Assembly: GCA_031278255.1 (NCBI GenBank) | Contig: JAITKU010000069.1 | Location: 1 to 16,425, forward strand | Source: Eubacteriales Family XIII. Incertae Sedis bacterium | Lineage (GTDB): Bacteria; Bacillota; Clostridia; Peptostreptococcales; Anaerovoracaceae | Direction: 5' to 3' | DNA length: 16,425 bases | In this document: positions 1 through 6,921 of the stretch, piece after piece | Layout of the letters: the number at the start of each line of letters is the position of its first letter | Position numbering within the stretch: position 1 is the first letter of the stretch | Position numbers and translations under genes: made by a program | The notes under the pieces: generated by a model | The model's input: the letters and a program-made list of their open reading frames with translations, nothing else | Database searches by the model: none | What the model was told of the DNA's origin: nothing

Positions 1-583
1 TGTAGATATCGTACCGCTGCATCGTCAGCGCGGTGTTGTATACGGCCGAGGCGTAGGGCGCGGAGAAACCGTACACATCGCTCGTATAACGCGCGTCGGG
101 TTCATCGTACAGGCTTCCGTCCTCCGGCAAACCGTCGCTCAGCAGCACGACGGCGTGAATGGCGCCACTCCTTCCGTTTCCTTCCATCACCTGATGGGCG
201 AGCCACAAAGCCTCTTCCGTATCGGTGCCGCCGCCCGAATAGAAATCATTGACGGTATCGGCGAGGATGCCCGCGTCAAAACTGAAATCGCACACGAGAG
301 AGGCGGAAGAGGAAAACCGTATGATCGCAATCCGCGTATCGGAGGTCTTTTCCAGCGTGGATTCGCAGAAGGCGAGCGCCGCTTCCTTCGCCACGCCCAA
401 GGGTTCACCGGCCATGCTGCCCGACGTATCCATCACAAGCACGATATCCCTTTGTTTGTTGTCCGTTGCGAGCGTCTGTCCCGGAGAAGGAAGCACGGCA
501 AACACGTCGCCGCAGACGAACGCCGTCACAAAAGCCGACATCATCAGCGCGCAGACCGACGCGGCGGCGATCCTTTTTTTCAT
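1..583 (-). CDS. Secreted VWA-domain protein, 3' part cut by window edge
   Basis: The reading frame opens at ATG 583 and is still open at base 2, giving 194 visible residues. The N-terminus is a signal peptide: MKKR, a hydrophobic stretch to about residue 28, and a plausible cleavage after VFA (27-29). A von Willebrand factor A domain follows. Its metal-ion-dependent adhesion site is complete: DTSGS (52-56), the Thr of GGGTD, and the Asp of LLSDG. VWA domains of this type bind protein ligands through a bound Mg2+ or Mn2+. It starts 107 bp after the RCC1/SLH gene but beyond a strong terminator, so it may be transcribed separately; I see no clear promoter in the gap, and the ribosome-binding site (AAAGGCGGG) is only fair. 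It is the second VWA protein of the locus, and probably extracellular. Whether it has a TM, FHA or wall anchor cannot be seen. Start and VWA call are secure; function is unknown. Confidence 0.88.
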   Translation of the reverse strand, partial: MKKRIAAASVCALMMSAFVTAFVCGDVFAVLPSPGQTLATDNKQRDIVLVMDTSGSMAGEPLGVAKEAALAFCESTLEKTSDTRIAIIRFSSSASLVCDFSFDAGILADTVNDFYSGGGTDTEEALWLAHQVMEGNGRSGAIHAVVLLSDGLPEDGSLYDEPDARYTSDVYGFSAPYASAVYNTALTMQRYDIY

Positions 584-616
584 CTGTAACCCGCCTTTCG
601 ATTTCGGGCGCATTTA

Positions 617-646
617 AAATTGAAGCGCGCAAGCGCGCTTCAATTT
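617..646 (-). terminator. Rho-independent terminator after the RCC1/SLH gene
   Basis: A perfect 14-bp inverted repeat (617-630 with 633-646) has a GC-rich upper stem, GAAGCGCGC paired with GCGCGCTTC, and a 2-nt loop that would open to 4 nt in RNA. On the minus strand the right arm runs into TTTT followed by AAATG. It lies 44 bp after the stop of the RCC1/SLH gene and 34 bp before the VWA start. It separates the VWA gene from the main gene set. The U-run is short, so termination may be partial. Confidence 0.75.
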
Positions 647-689
647 CTCGGTTTTCCAAACGACATGCACCGCTTTCTTGTACTTCTCC

Positions 690-2318
690 CTACGACATCC
701 GATACACGGCGACCATGGCCGCCTCGCGCGTCATATTGCTCTTCGGCGCAAAACCCGTGCCGGAACCTTGCAATATCTTGCTGTCATAGGCATAGGCGAC
801 ATAGGGCATGGCCCAGGTCGCGATCTTCGACGCGTCGGCATAGGGCACGGCCACGTTGACGGTTTCGGGAAAGGCCTTGCCGCGTATCATGGTATGCGTG
901 ATCGACAGCATCTTCGCGGCTTCCTCTCTCGTCACGGCGGCGTCCGGATCGAAGATATCACTGCTCTTTCCGTTCACGATGCCCAATTTGTTCGCCTTCG
1001 TTATTTCGAGCGAAAAAGGCGTTTCGTTCGTGTCGCTGAACGGATTGTCGCCGTAGTCGGCGATCTCGCCTTTCTTGACCTCATAGGATGAAATCAGCAG
1101 GGCGGCGAATTCCGCTCTCGTTATGTTGGACTTGAAACCCCACAGGACGCCGAAGGGCGTGATCCCGCCGTCGTACAGCTTCTGCGCGTCACTTCTCGCC
1201 CACGCGCTTATCCCCTTCAGCACATCGATGTTGTACGCATACGCGGATTTTATCCGCAGGATTTCCTTGTCGAGGCTGAGCGCGTTTTCCTGGCTGCCGC
1301 TGCCAAGCTGCCCATTGTTGTTCCGCCCGCTCGTAAAGAGCCCTCCGCCTCTGCTCGCGACGGTGAAGTTGGCGCCGGCGACAATCGAGTCAAAGGTGGC
1401 GGCGGTCGTCGCCGCCTTGGGCGAGCTGCTCACCTCAAGCTTCCCCGTGGCGAGTTGCCCGTATTCGGCGTTGCCCCAGCTGTAAAGCTTGCCGCCCGCG
1501 GTCAGCGCCAAGCTGTGCCGATCTCCGCCCGTGGCCGAGGCGATCTTTTCGCTTACGGTCAACTTTTCGGGCTTTCTGATCACGTCGCTCAGGTGCCCCA
1601 CGCCGACCTGTCCGTCCCTGTTGTTGCCCCAGCCGTAGATATCGCCCGTCCGCGTCACGGCAAAGGAGTGATTGTTGCCCGTCCCGACGGACAGGACCTC
1701 ATAGACGCCGTTTACGGCTTGCGGCTCGGCTCTGTCTGTGGTGGTTCCGTCGCCCAGTTGACCGAAGCTGTTGTCGCCCCAGCAGTAGACGCGTCCCTGC
1801 GCGGTCAAGACCAAGAAATGGTTTGCACCCGCCGCTATGTCGATGGCCCTCGGTACATCCACCAAAGACGGCACGCCGTCGAATTCCCATTGATAGACAA
1901 GTCCGTCGGACTGCAAGGCCAGATAGGCCTCGTTGGAGGCGGCGACCTTCACGATGGAGCTATTGAATCCGTCGACCTTTGCGACGCCGCTCTTATTCCC
2001 CCACACATAGACCGCGCCTTCCTTATCCAAGGCCATGGACGTGCTGAAACCGGCCGCCACCGATACGATGTCCTTCAGCCCTTCCAGCTTTGCGGGGCTT
2101 GTCACGAATTGGTTGAGGGTGGAATGCAGCTGGGCGTTGGCGTTGGCGCCCCAGCCCCATACCGTTCCGTCCGTCTTGACCGCCAGCACGTGTTCGTATC
2201 CGGCCGCGTAACCGAGTGCCTTGGTTTCGGGAACGGCCGCCGCGAAGGCCGGCTGCGCGAAACCCAACGAGGCGAATACGATCAGCAGTGAAAGCATCGT
2301 CGCGAATTTCTTTTTCAT
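690..2318 (-). CDS. Secreted RCC1-propeller protein with three SLH domains
   Basis: 542 residues. Signal peptide at 1-26 (MKKK, hydrophobic core, cleavage near AFA). Residues about 33-355 carry around seven RCC1-type repeats, seen as recurring pairs of a G-x-x-H-x-x-A/V strand and a G-x-V/L-Y-x-W-G-x-N strand (for example WGDNSFGQLGDG at 180-191 and SWGNAEYGQLATG at 280-292); these are expected to close into a seven-bladed beta-propeller. Residues about 370-542 hold three SLH domains with ITRAEFA (399-405), VTREEAA (462-468) and MTREAAM (529-535), which in other proteins dock to pyruvylated secondary cell-wall polymer. The protein should therefore sit on the outer wall and present a propeller for protein binding. 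ATG 2318 has AAAGGAG (2330-2336) at 11 nt, slightly long. It follows the solute-binding kinase gene and may be a partner or target of it; that is inference. Domain calls are strong. Confidence 0.92.
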   Translation of the reverse strand: MKKKFATMLSLLIVFASLGFAQPAFAAAVPETKALGYAAGYEHVLAVKTDGTVWGWGANANAQLHSTLNQFVTSPAKLEGLKDIVSVAAGFSTSMALDKEGAVYVWGNKSGVAKVDGFNSSIVKVAASNEAYLALQSDGLVYQWEFDGVPSLVDVPRAIDIAAGANHFLVLTAQGRVYCWGDNSFGQLGDGTTTDRAEPQAVNGVYEVLSVGTGNNHSFAVTRTGDIYGWGNNRDGQVGVGHLSDVIRKPEKLTVSEKIASATGGDRHSLALTAGGKLYSWGNAEYGQLATGKLEVSSSPKAATTAATFDSIVAGANFTVASRGGGLFTSGRNNNGQLGSGSQENALSLDKEILRIKSAYAYNIDVLKGISAWARSDAQKLYDGGITPFGVLWGFKSNITRAEFAALLISSYEVKKGEIADYGDNPFSDTNETPFSLEITKANKLGIVNGKSSDIFDPDAAVTREEAAKMLSITHTMIRGKAFPETVNVAVPYADASKIATWAMPYVAYAYDSKILQGSGTGFAPKSNMTREAAMVAVYRMS

Positions 2319-2341
2319 TTGCTTATTAACTCCTTTACTCT

Positions 2342-2372
2342 ATACTACGCAATGCATGGATCCCTATATCAA
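2342..2372 (-). promoter_or_regulatory. Weak candidate promoter of the RCC1/SLH gene
   Basis: On the minus strand TTGATA (2367-2372, 5 of 6 to consensus) is followed after 19 bp by TAGTAT (2342-2347, 4 of 6). It lies just upstream of the AAAGGAG site. The spacing is longer than ideal and the -10 is weak, so this is a suggestion only; the gene may equally be read through from upstream. Confidence 0.28.
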
Positions 2373-2388
2373 AACCGTCGAATGACGG
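2371..2388 (-). terminator. Weak candidate terminator after the solute-binding kinase gene
   Basis: CCGTC (2384-2388 read on the minus strand) pairs with GACGG (2375-2379) around a 4-nt loop, and TTTT follows at 2371-2374. The 5-bp stem is short, so read-through into the RCC1/SLH gene is likely even if it works. Confidence 0.35.
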
Positions 2389-2443
2389 CGATTGTCCGCG
2401 TTTGAGCCAATCGTTTCGACGCCGGCGGCGCGCGCACGGGAAG

Positions 2444-5104
2444 CTACTGCACCGACACCTTGCAGGAAACGCTCTTGCCCCCGTAAGCGGCCGTGACCGT
2501 CGTCGTTCCGGGCCCCATGCCCATCACGATGCCCGTGCTCCCGACCTTGGCCACGGCGCTGTTTTGGCTCGACCATGCGACGGTTCCGCTCGGCGTCACG
2601 GTAGCCAAAAGCTGATGGCTTTCACCGATCCCGAGCACGATGGACGTTTCGCTCAAGGAGATGCCGACGCTCTCCGCGACGGGGGTCGCGGGCTTCGGCG
2701 CGGGCTTCGGCGCGGGCGTGGGCGTGGGCGTTGACGTGGATGTGGACACGGGTGACGGCGACGCGGCGGTCTCGCCGGCCGGAGCCGCTTCCTCGTCCGC
2801 TTTCGCTTCGGCCTCCGCCTCGGCTTCGGCCTCCTCGTCGGTCTTGTCTTTGTCCGCATCGCCGCTTTCGCCGCTGAAGATCGAATCCAGCAATCCGCCG
2901 GTTTTTTCGCTCTGCATGGAATCCGCGTAGTTTTCGAGGTATTCTCGCATTCGCGCCTCGTCCGCGTCGGCGGCGAGCAACACGTTTTCGTGAACATCGT
3001 CGACAAAACGGTTCAGCGTCTTCCCGTATTCCCCCGCGAGCCACAGATTCTCGATTCGATCCGGCAGAAAGGCGAGGTCCGAATTGACCTCGATATATTG
3101 ATCGAAGACCGTTCGGTTCAAGGGCATCGCGCCTTCGTTTTGCAGGTAAAGCGTATTCTGCGAAGCGGCGCTCAGCAGGTATTGCAGGAACAGCATGGCC
3201 ACATGCTGCTTGTTGGTGTCGGCGCTTTGCGAGATCGCCCATGTGTCCGAAAAAGCGCCCGCCATAAGCCCGTCTTCGTTTGTCAGCGGCACGACGCGGT
3301 AATATCCGGGCAGGCTTTCCTGAACGCTTCTGATGGAGGAAGTGGCGTCGACCAAGTACGCCAATTCGTCCTCCGCGAAGCACTGCGTCGCCGGCTTCGA
3401 CAAGGACGCTTCCGACTCTCTGATCTGCAAAATCTTGCCTATCGTGTTGCCGTCCATGTCCAGCTCCCCCGATACGATCAGCGGCCCGGAATAAAGTTCG
3501 AGCACCTCCGCCACGCAATCGGCGCCAAAGGCGACGGAGGGCGTTTCGTCGTAGATCTGCTCCCATTCCGTAACCACATCCGGCACGGCGATGCCCTCCG
3601 ATTTGGCGGCCTTGTCGTTCACGTAGAGGACCGCGAGGCGGAAGCCGAGGGGTATTTCGCAGCCCGACGGATAGAAGCCTCGATAGTCGGGCAGGAAGAG
3701 GAGATCTTCCTCTTCGACGAAGCGGAGCAGTCTGTCGAGCGGCACGGCCGTGCTGCGAACATCGCCCTCAAAGCGGTCCGTGCAGAACAGGGTCGGCGCC
3801 TGCCCCGTGAAAAAAGCGTCGGAGAGCTGTTCGTTGTACGTGGCTTCGCTTTTGGGAACGATCTCGACGTGTATGTCCTTGTCGACGTATTCGCTTTCGA
3901 AGGCGTCTTTGATCCGCTCGTATTTTTCGATCTGGGCCTCCCCGAGCGCCTTGTCCGCGCTCACGGGCAGCCATATCGATATCGTATCCGGCTTGACGAT
4001 ATCCGGCAGGGGTCTGTTGGCCGAAAACAGATAGACCGTGAGGGCGACGGCCGCGCAGAAAAACGTCGCCAGCGCCGCGGCGACAAAGGCCCGCCGGCTC
4101 TTCCTTTTGCCATACTCGATCTCGGGCAGTTCCACCCTGCCGCCGATGTTCGTGATCGCGTCCCGGAACTGCTCCACCCTCTGAAAACGAAAGTCCGGGT
4201 TGACCGCCATGGCCTTCATGATGGCCTTGTCCAGGTTTTCGTCCAGATCGATCCCGCACTCGGAGGGCCTTTTGAGCGAGTCCTCGACCTGCCTGTCTAT
4301 GGACTCCTCCGGGATGCTGCCCGTCAGCATCTTGTACATGGTCGCGCCCAAGCCGTATATGTCCGTGTACGGGCCTTGCTTGCTCTTTGAGCGGTACTGC
4401 TCGGGGGCGGCGTAACCCTGCGTCACCACTATGGTCCGCGTGCTTTCTTCGTTTCCCGCGGTGAATTTCGCGGCGCCGAAGTCCAATATCTTGATTTGAT
4501 TGGAATTCAGTATATAGATGTTTCCGGGATGTATGTCCCTGTGAATGATGCCTATCGCGTGAATGGCCGAGAGCGCCTCCATCACCGGCAACGCGATGCC
4601 CACGGCCTCCGCCTGGTTCAGGACTCCGCCGGCCTGATTGAGATAACCGCTCAGGGATACGCCCTGCATGTACTCCATGATAATGTAGGCCGTGCCGTTT
4701 TCCTCGAAGAAATCATAGATGTTCACGATATTCGGATGTTCGCTGAACTTCGCCATGTTGCGCGCTTCGTCCAGAAAGCGCGTCAAAGCGACCCCGTAGT
4801 TTTCCCGCTTCTCGCCGGAAAACACGACGACCTGTTTCTCTCCCGGTATGCGGCTGACAAGCCCGGAGGGGTAGAATTCCTTGATCGCGACGATGATCTC
4901 AAGGCGTGAATCCCATGCCTTGTATATCGCGCCGAAACCGCCGAAACCGATGACGGTTCCGACCACGTAGCGCCCGGACAATACCACGCCCGGATACAGG
5001 TGGAAGGCCTGTTCGGGCGGCGTACCGTCCACCCATCCGCAATGCGGGCAGACCTCAAATTCGCCCTTTGTCTTGAAGCAGTTAAGGCAGGTGGTGTTTA
5101 TCAT
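2444..5104 (-). CDS. Membrane Ser/Thr kinase with solute-binding-protein ectodomain and Big2 domain
   Basis: 886 residues. An N-terminal zinc ribbon (C6, C9, C19, C22) precedes a Hanks-type kinase at about 46-320: glycine loop GFGGFG (53-58), AIK with K75, HRDIHPGN (188-195; the usual catalytic-loop Lys is His), DFG (208-210), and QGYAAPEQY in place of the usual activation-segment end. One TM helix lies at about 339-361, so the rest is outside the cell. Residues about 373-735 look like a family-1 extracellular solute-binding protein: RLAVLYVNDKAA (489-500) then a VTEWEQI segment, VDATSSIRSV (585-594), the DTWAISQSAD stretch, and QNEGAMPLNR (655-664). An Ala/Glu-rich stretch (756-772) and a Pro/Thr linker (782-808) lead to a C-terminal Big2 Ig-like domain (812-886). 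Likely role: a receptor kinase for a sugar or peptide ligand; the ligand is unknown. ATG 5104 is preceded by AGAGGATTGTGA. The gene lies between the membrane FHA gene and the RCC1/SLH gene. Confidence 0.9.
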   Translation of the reverse strand: MINTTCLNCFKTKGEFEVCPHCGWVDGTPPEQAFHLYPGVVLSGRYVVGTVIGFGGFGAIYKAWDSRLEIIVAIKEFYPSGLVSRIPGEKQVVVFSGEKRENYGVALTRFLDEARNMAKFSEHPNIVNIYDFFEENGTAYIIMEYMQGVSLSGYLNQAGGVLNQAEAVGIALPVMEALSAIHAIGIIHRDIHPGNIYILNSNQIKILDFGAAKFTAGNEESTRTIVVTQGYAAPEQYRSKSKQGPYTDIYGLGATMYKMLTGSIPEESIDRQVEDSLKRPSECGIDLDENLDKAIMKAMAVNPDFRFQRVEQFRDAITNIGGRVELPEIEYGKRKSRRAFVAAALATFFCAAVALTVYLFSANRPLPDIVKPDTISIWLPVSADKALGEAQIEKYERIKDAFESEYVDKDIHVEIVPKSEATYNEQLSDAFFTGQAPTLFCTDRFEGDVRSTAVPLDRLLRFVEEEDLLFLPDYRGFYPSGCEIPLGFRLAVLYVNDKAAKSEGIAVPDVVTEWEQIYDETPSVAFGADCVAEVLELYSGPLIVSGELDMDGNTIGKILQIRESEASLSKPATQCFAEDELAYLVDATSSIRSVQESLPGYYRVVPLTNEDGLMAGAFSDTWAISQSADTNKQHVAMLFLQYLLSAASQNTLYLQNEGAMPLNRTVFDQYIEVNSDLAFLPDRIENLWLAGEYGKTLNRFVDDVHENVLLAADADEARMREYLENYADSMQSEKTGGLLDSIFSGESGDADKDKTDEEAEAEAEAEAKADEEAAPAGETAASPSPVSTSTSTPTPTPAPKPAPKPATPVAESVGISLSETSIVLGIGESHQLLATVTPSGTVAWSSQNSAVAKVGSTGIVMGMGPGTTTVTAAYGGKSVSCKVSVQ

Positions 5105-5120
5105 TCACAATCCTCTGAAA

Positions 5121-5169
5121 GCCGCGCGCGGGGAGGCGCTTCGCCGTGCGCCGTCCCCGCACGCGCGGC
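5121..5169 (-). other. Strong GC-rich intercistronic hairpin
   Basis: Between the membrane FHA gene (stop at 5183) and the kinase start (5104) lies a hairpin of about 19 pairs. GCCGCGCG (5121-5128) pairs with 5162-5169; 5129-5134 pairs with 5154-5159 across a 2-nt bulge; and 5135-5139 pairs with 5148-5152 around an 8-nt loop. On the minus strand it is followed only by GGCTTTC, so there is no proper U-tract. It ends about 16 nt before the kinase ATG, next to its ribosome-binding site. It may stabilise or process the transcript, or reduce read-through; the role is inference. Confidence 0.6.
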
Positions 5170-5182
5170 GGGCCTACGCGGC

Positions 5183-6142
5183 TCAGTCGAGCCTGAAGCT
5201 GAGCTGTTTGCTGCCGAGTATGATCTCCGTGCCCCGCGGCATGGTCGTGGGGATATTGGCCATCAGGCGGGTGCCGTCGGCTTTGAAGGTCCCGTTGCTC
5301 GAATAGTCCATCACGCTGTACTTCGCGCCGTCAAAGACGATCCCGCAATGCTTGCGGCTGATCTTATCGGCGTTCTCGCTGATGATCAGGTTCGACAGCA
5401 CGGGATCCCTGCCTATGATAAGCTCGTCGCCCACCGCCACATCGATGGATGCGCCTTTGTACATGCCCGTGAGCCCCGTGATGCTTCCGCGCGCGGCGCC
5501 GCCGACGATGTCATTGCGCATCTGGTTTATGGGTATGCCGGCCACAGCGCGCGCCCGGTCGCCGGAGGGTTGGAAGTTCGACGAAAAGGCGATAAGGCAT
5601 TCGACGCCGAACGCGATAAGATTGAAGATCGGTATGATGCCCGCAAGGGCCAGCAGGGGATCGATGCCGAATATTTGGTACAGCTTCATGTGATAGATTA
5701 TTCCGTAGATCGTGCCGAATACGCAGTAGGCTATGACGATGATAAGCAGGACCGTAAATCCGCTGCGCATGCCTATAATCAAGAAGCCGAGGAACAGCAC
5801 GATGCCGCCGAAGAAGCCGCTGTTCTCAAACCAGAACATCTTCCACCACGGCTCGCCTATGATCTTCAGCCCGTAGACCGAGCGGCAGAAGGGCACGAAG
5901 GCCATCCAGTCGCCGCCCCTGACGCCCGCCTTCCGGCCCATGTGCAACAGGACCCATCCGCAAAAGGCGTAGGTGACCACCGATATCGCAATGAAAACAA
6001 AGACGTAGGTTATCGACCATACGATGCCCATGCTCGCCACGGTGCTTAGTATCGCGCCGATGCCAAACGGATCGCCTCCGTAGACGGACGAATCGTAGTC
6101 GAACAACCATTCCATAATCGTATCCGCAATCGTAATATTCAT
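5183..6142 (-). CDS. Multi-pass membrane protein with C-terminal FHA domain
   Basis: 319 residues. The N-terminal half is hydrophobic, with likely TM segments at about 37-66, 107-126, 129-150 and 162-185. A loop rich in Trp and Pro (about 78-104: DWMAFVPFCRSVYG, then GEPWWKMFW) resembles small membrane families of the DUF5684 kind; that resemblance is by eye. The C-terminal 85 residues form an FHA domain, which reads phosphothreonine: IIGRDP (242-247), SRKHC (262-266), SSNGTF (281-286). The FHA part should face the cytoplasm, where the locus's kinases act. ATG 6142 has an excellent AAGGAGG (6148-6154) five nt away. It is separated from the upstream FHA gene by a hairpin containing a 33-nt repeat, and from the downstream kinase by 78 bp with a GC hairpin. 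It may be a membrane docking platform for the phosphorylated kinases or FHA partners; no enzymatic function is visible. Confidence 0.88.
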   Translation of the reverse strand: MNITIADTIMEWLFDYDSSVYGGDPFGIGAILSTVASMGIVWSITYVFVFIAISVVTYAFCGWVLLHMGRKAGVRGGDWMAFVPFCRSVYGLKIIGEPWWKMFWFENSGFFGGIVLFLGFLIIGMRSGFTVLLIIVIAYCVFGTIYGIIYHMKLYQIFGIDPLLALAGIIPIFNLIAFGVECLIAFSSNFQPSGDRARAVAGIPINQMRNDIVGGAARGSITGLTGMYKGASIDVAVGDELIIGRDPVLSNLIISENADKISRKHCGIVFDGAKYSVMDYSSNGTFKADGTRLMANIPTTMPRGTEIILGSKQLSFRLD

Positions 6143-6171
6143 ATCAACCTCCTTAGATTTCTATCAAAACC

Positions 6172-6221
6172 GGCCTCGCGTTGTTCAAAGGTTCAATCAA
6201 AACCATTCAAACCCCGAGGCC
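6172..6221 (-). terminator. Candidate hairpin terminator enclosing a repeat
   Basis: Directly after the stop of the second zinc-ribbon FHA gene, GGCCTCG (minus strand, 6215-6221) can pair with CGAGGCC (6172-6178); GG and then TTTT follow. The loop of 36 nt is unusually long because it contains the 33-nt repeat at 6182-6214. It may act as a partial terminator between the first seven genes and the last genes. Confidence 0.4.
6182..6214 (-). repeat. 33-nt repeat, copy of the MITE end
   Basis: This 33-base segment matches the reverse complement of 16166-16198, the inner right end of the MITE, at 32 of 33 positions (the difference is at 6204). It contains TTCAAAGGTTCAATC and ATTCAAACCC. It lacks the outer GTTAC of the MITE terminus and I see no second arm nearby, so it is a fragment or solo end rather than a whole element. 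Confidence 0.8.
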
Positions 6222-6890
6222 TCACGCTTCCTTCTCTTCGGCCTTGACCATATCCCAGTTGAACGCGTCGCCGCAGCACGGGAAGAACATCAGCTTCGTA
6301 TTTCCCAAGGCTATCGTATCGTTGATCGTCAATTCCTCCGGCGACAGGACGGCCTTCTCGTTCAGATAGCAGAGCTCCTTTGCCTCACCCGGCTGCACCA
6401 AAAACCGATGCTTCTTCGGTTCGTAGACGATTACCGCGTGTTTTTCGCGCGAAACGGTGTTGTCGCCCGTGACCGCGATGTCCATGCCGCTCGCGCGCCC
6501 GATGAAATTCCGGCCGGACTTGAGCCTGAAATCCTCGCCCAGATGGCTGCCTTCGATGCATACCAGCCAGCCCACAACGGGCTCCGCTCCGATGGATTTG
6601 CTGTAGTAGCTCATTGTGACGCTGTCTCCGTCCGACGAAGCGGCCGCGCCGCCGGCGGCCGCCTTCTGCACGGCCTCCTTCAGCGAGGACACCCCTTCCG
6701 ACACGCTTGCCTCCGTGCGGGGCGCGCTTCTTTCCATGTCGCCTTGGGTCAGGGAAACCGTGACGCTGTCGTTGCGATCCATCGATACGGTTTGATCGCC
6801 GGCACTGCCTCCCTGTGATCCGCAATGCGGGCACTGCGTGAATTTTTCCGCGTCATAAAAGTGCCCGTTGCTGCATTTTGTAAGTAGCAT
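6222..6890 (-). CDS. Zinc-ribbon FHA protein (second paralogue)
   Basis: 222 residues from ATG 6890, chosen because AAAGGAG (6897-6903) lies six nt upstream and the protein then begins exactly like its paralogue at 10934-11473; the longer frame to 7061 runs back into the PP2C gene. The N-terminus is a zinc-ribbon-like knuckle, KCSNGH then CPHC (C6, H10, C20, C23). A Ser/Thr-rich, probably disordered linker (24-100) follows, then PVVGWLVC (104-111) and an FHA domain: GRNFIGR (126-132), SREKH (147-151), and a LCYLNE turn in place of the common NGTxxNG. Soluble and cytoplasmic. FHA domains bind phosphothreonine, so this is a likely adaptor for the kinases, and its Thr-rich linker (DQTVSM, DSVTVS) is a plausible substrate. 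It starts 31 bp after the PP2C gene, in the same operon. The partner is unknown. Confidence 0.88.
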   Translation of the reverse strand: MLLTKCSNGHFYDAEKFTQCPHCGSQGGSAGDQTVSMDRNDSVTVSLTQGDMERSAPRTEASVSEGVSSLKEAVQKAAAGGAAASSDGDSVTMSYYSKSIGAEPVVGWLVCIEGSHLGEDFRLKSGRNFIGRASGMDIAVTGDNTVSREKHAVIVYEPKKHRFLVQPGEAKELCYLNEKAVLSPEELTINDTIALGNTKLMFFPCCGDAFNWDMVKAEEKEA

Positions 6891-6896
6891 TTCAAA

Positions 6897-6903
6897 CTCC
6901 TTT
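6897..6903 (-). promoter_or_regulatory. Ribosome-binding site deciding the FHA start at 6890
   Basis: AAAGGAG on the minus strand, six nt before ATG 6890. It supports this start over an in-frame ATG at 7061 that would overlap 140 bp of the phosphatase gene. Confidence 0.8.
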
Positions 6904-6921
6904 CCGTGTTCCGTAAAATGT

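Noticed and set aside
2990..4390. Long plus-strand open frame (466 codons) opposite the solute-binding kinase
   Set aside because: It lies wholly opposite a gene with clear kinase and binding-protein motifs, its translation is rich in Arg, His, Gly and Val without recognisable domains, and it has no ribosome-binding site; a GC-driven shadow.
6143..6180. Promoter for the membrane FHA gene (TTGAAC, 17 bp, GATAGA)
   Set aside because: Only 4 of 6 and 3 of 6 matches, and the elements fall inside the repeat and hairpin; not better than chance.
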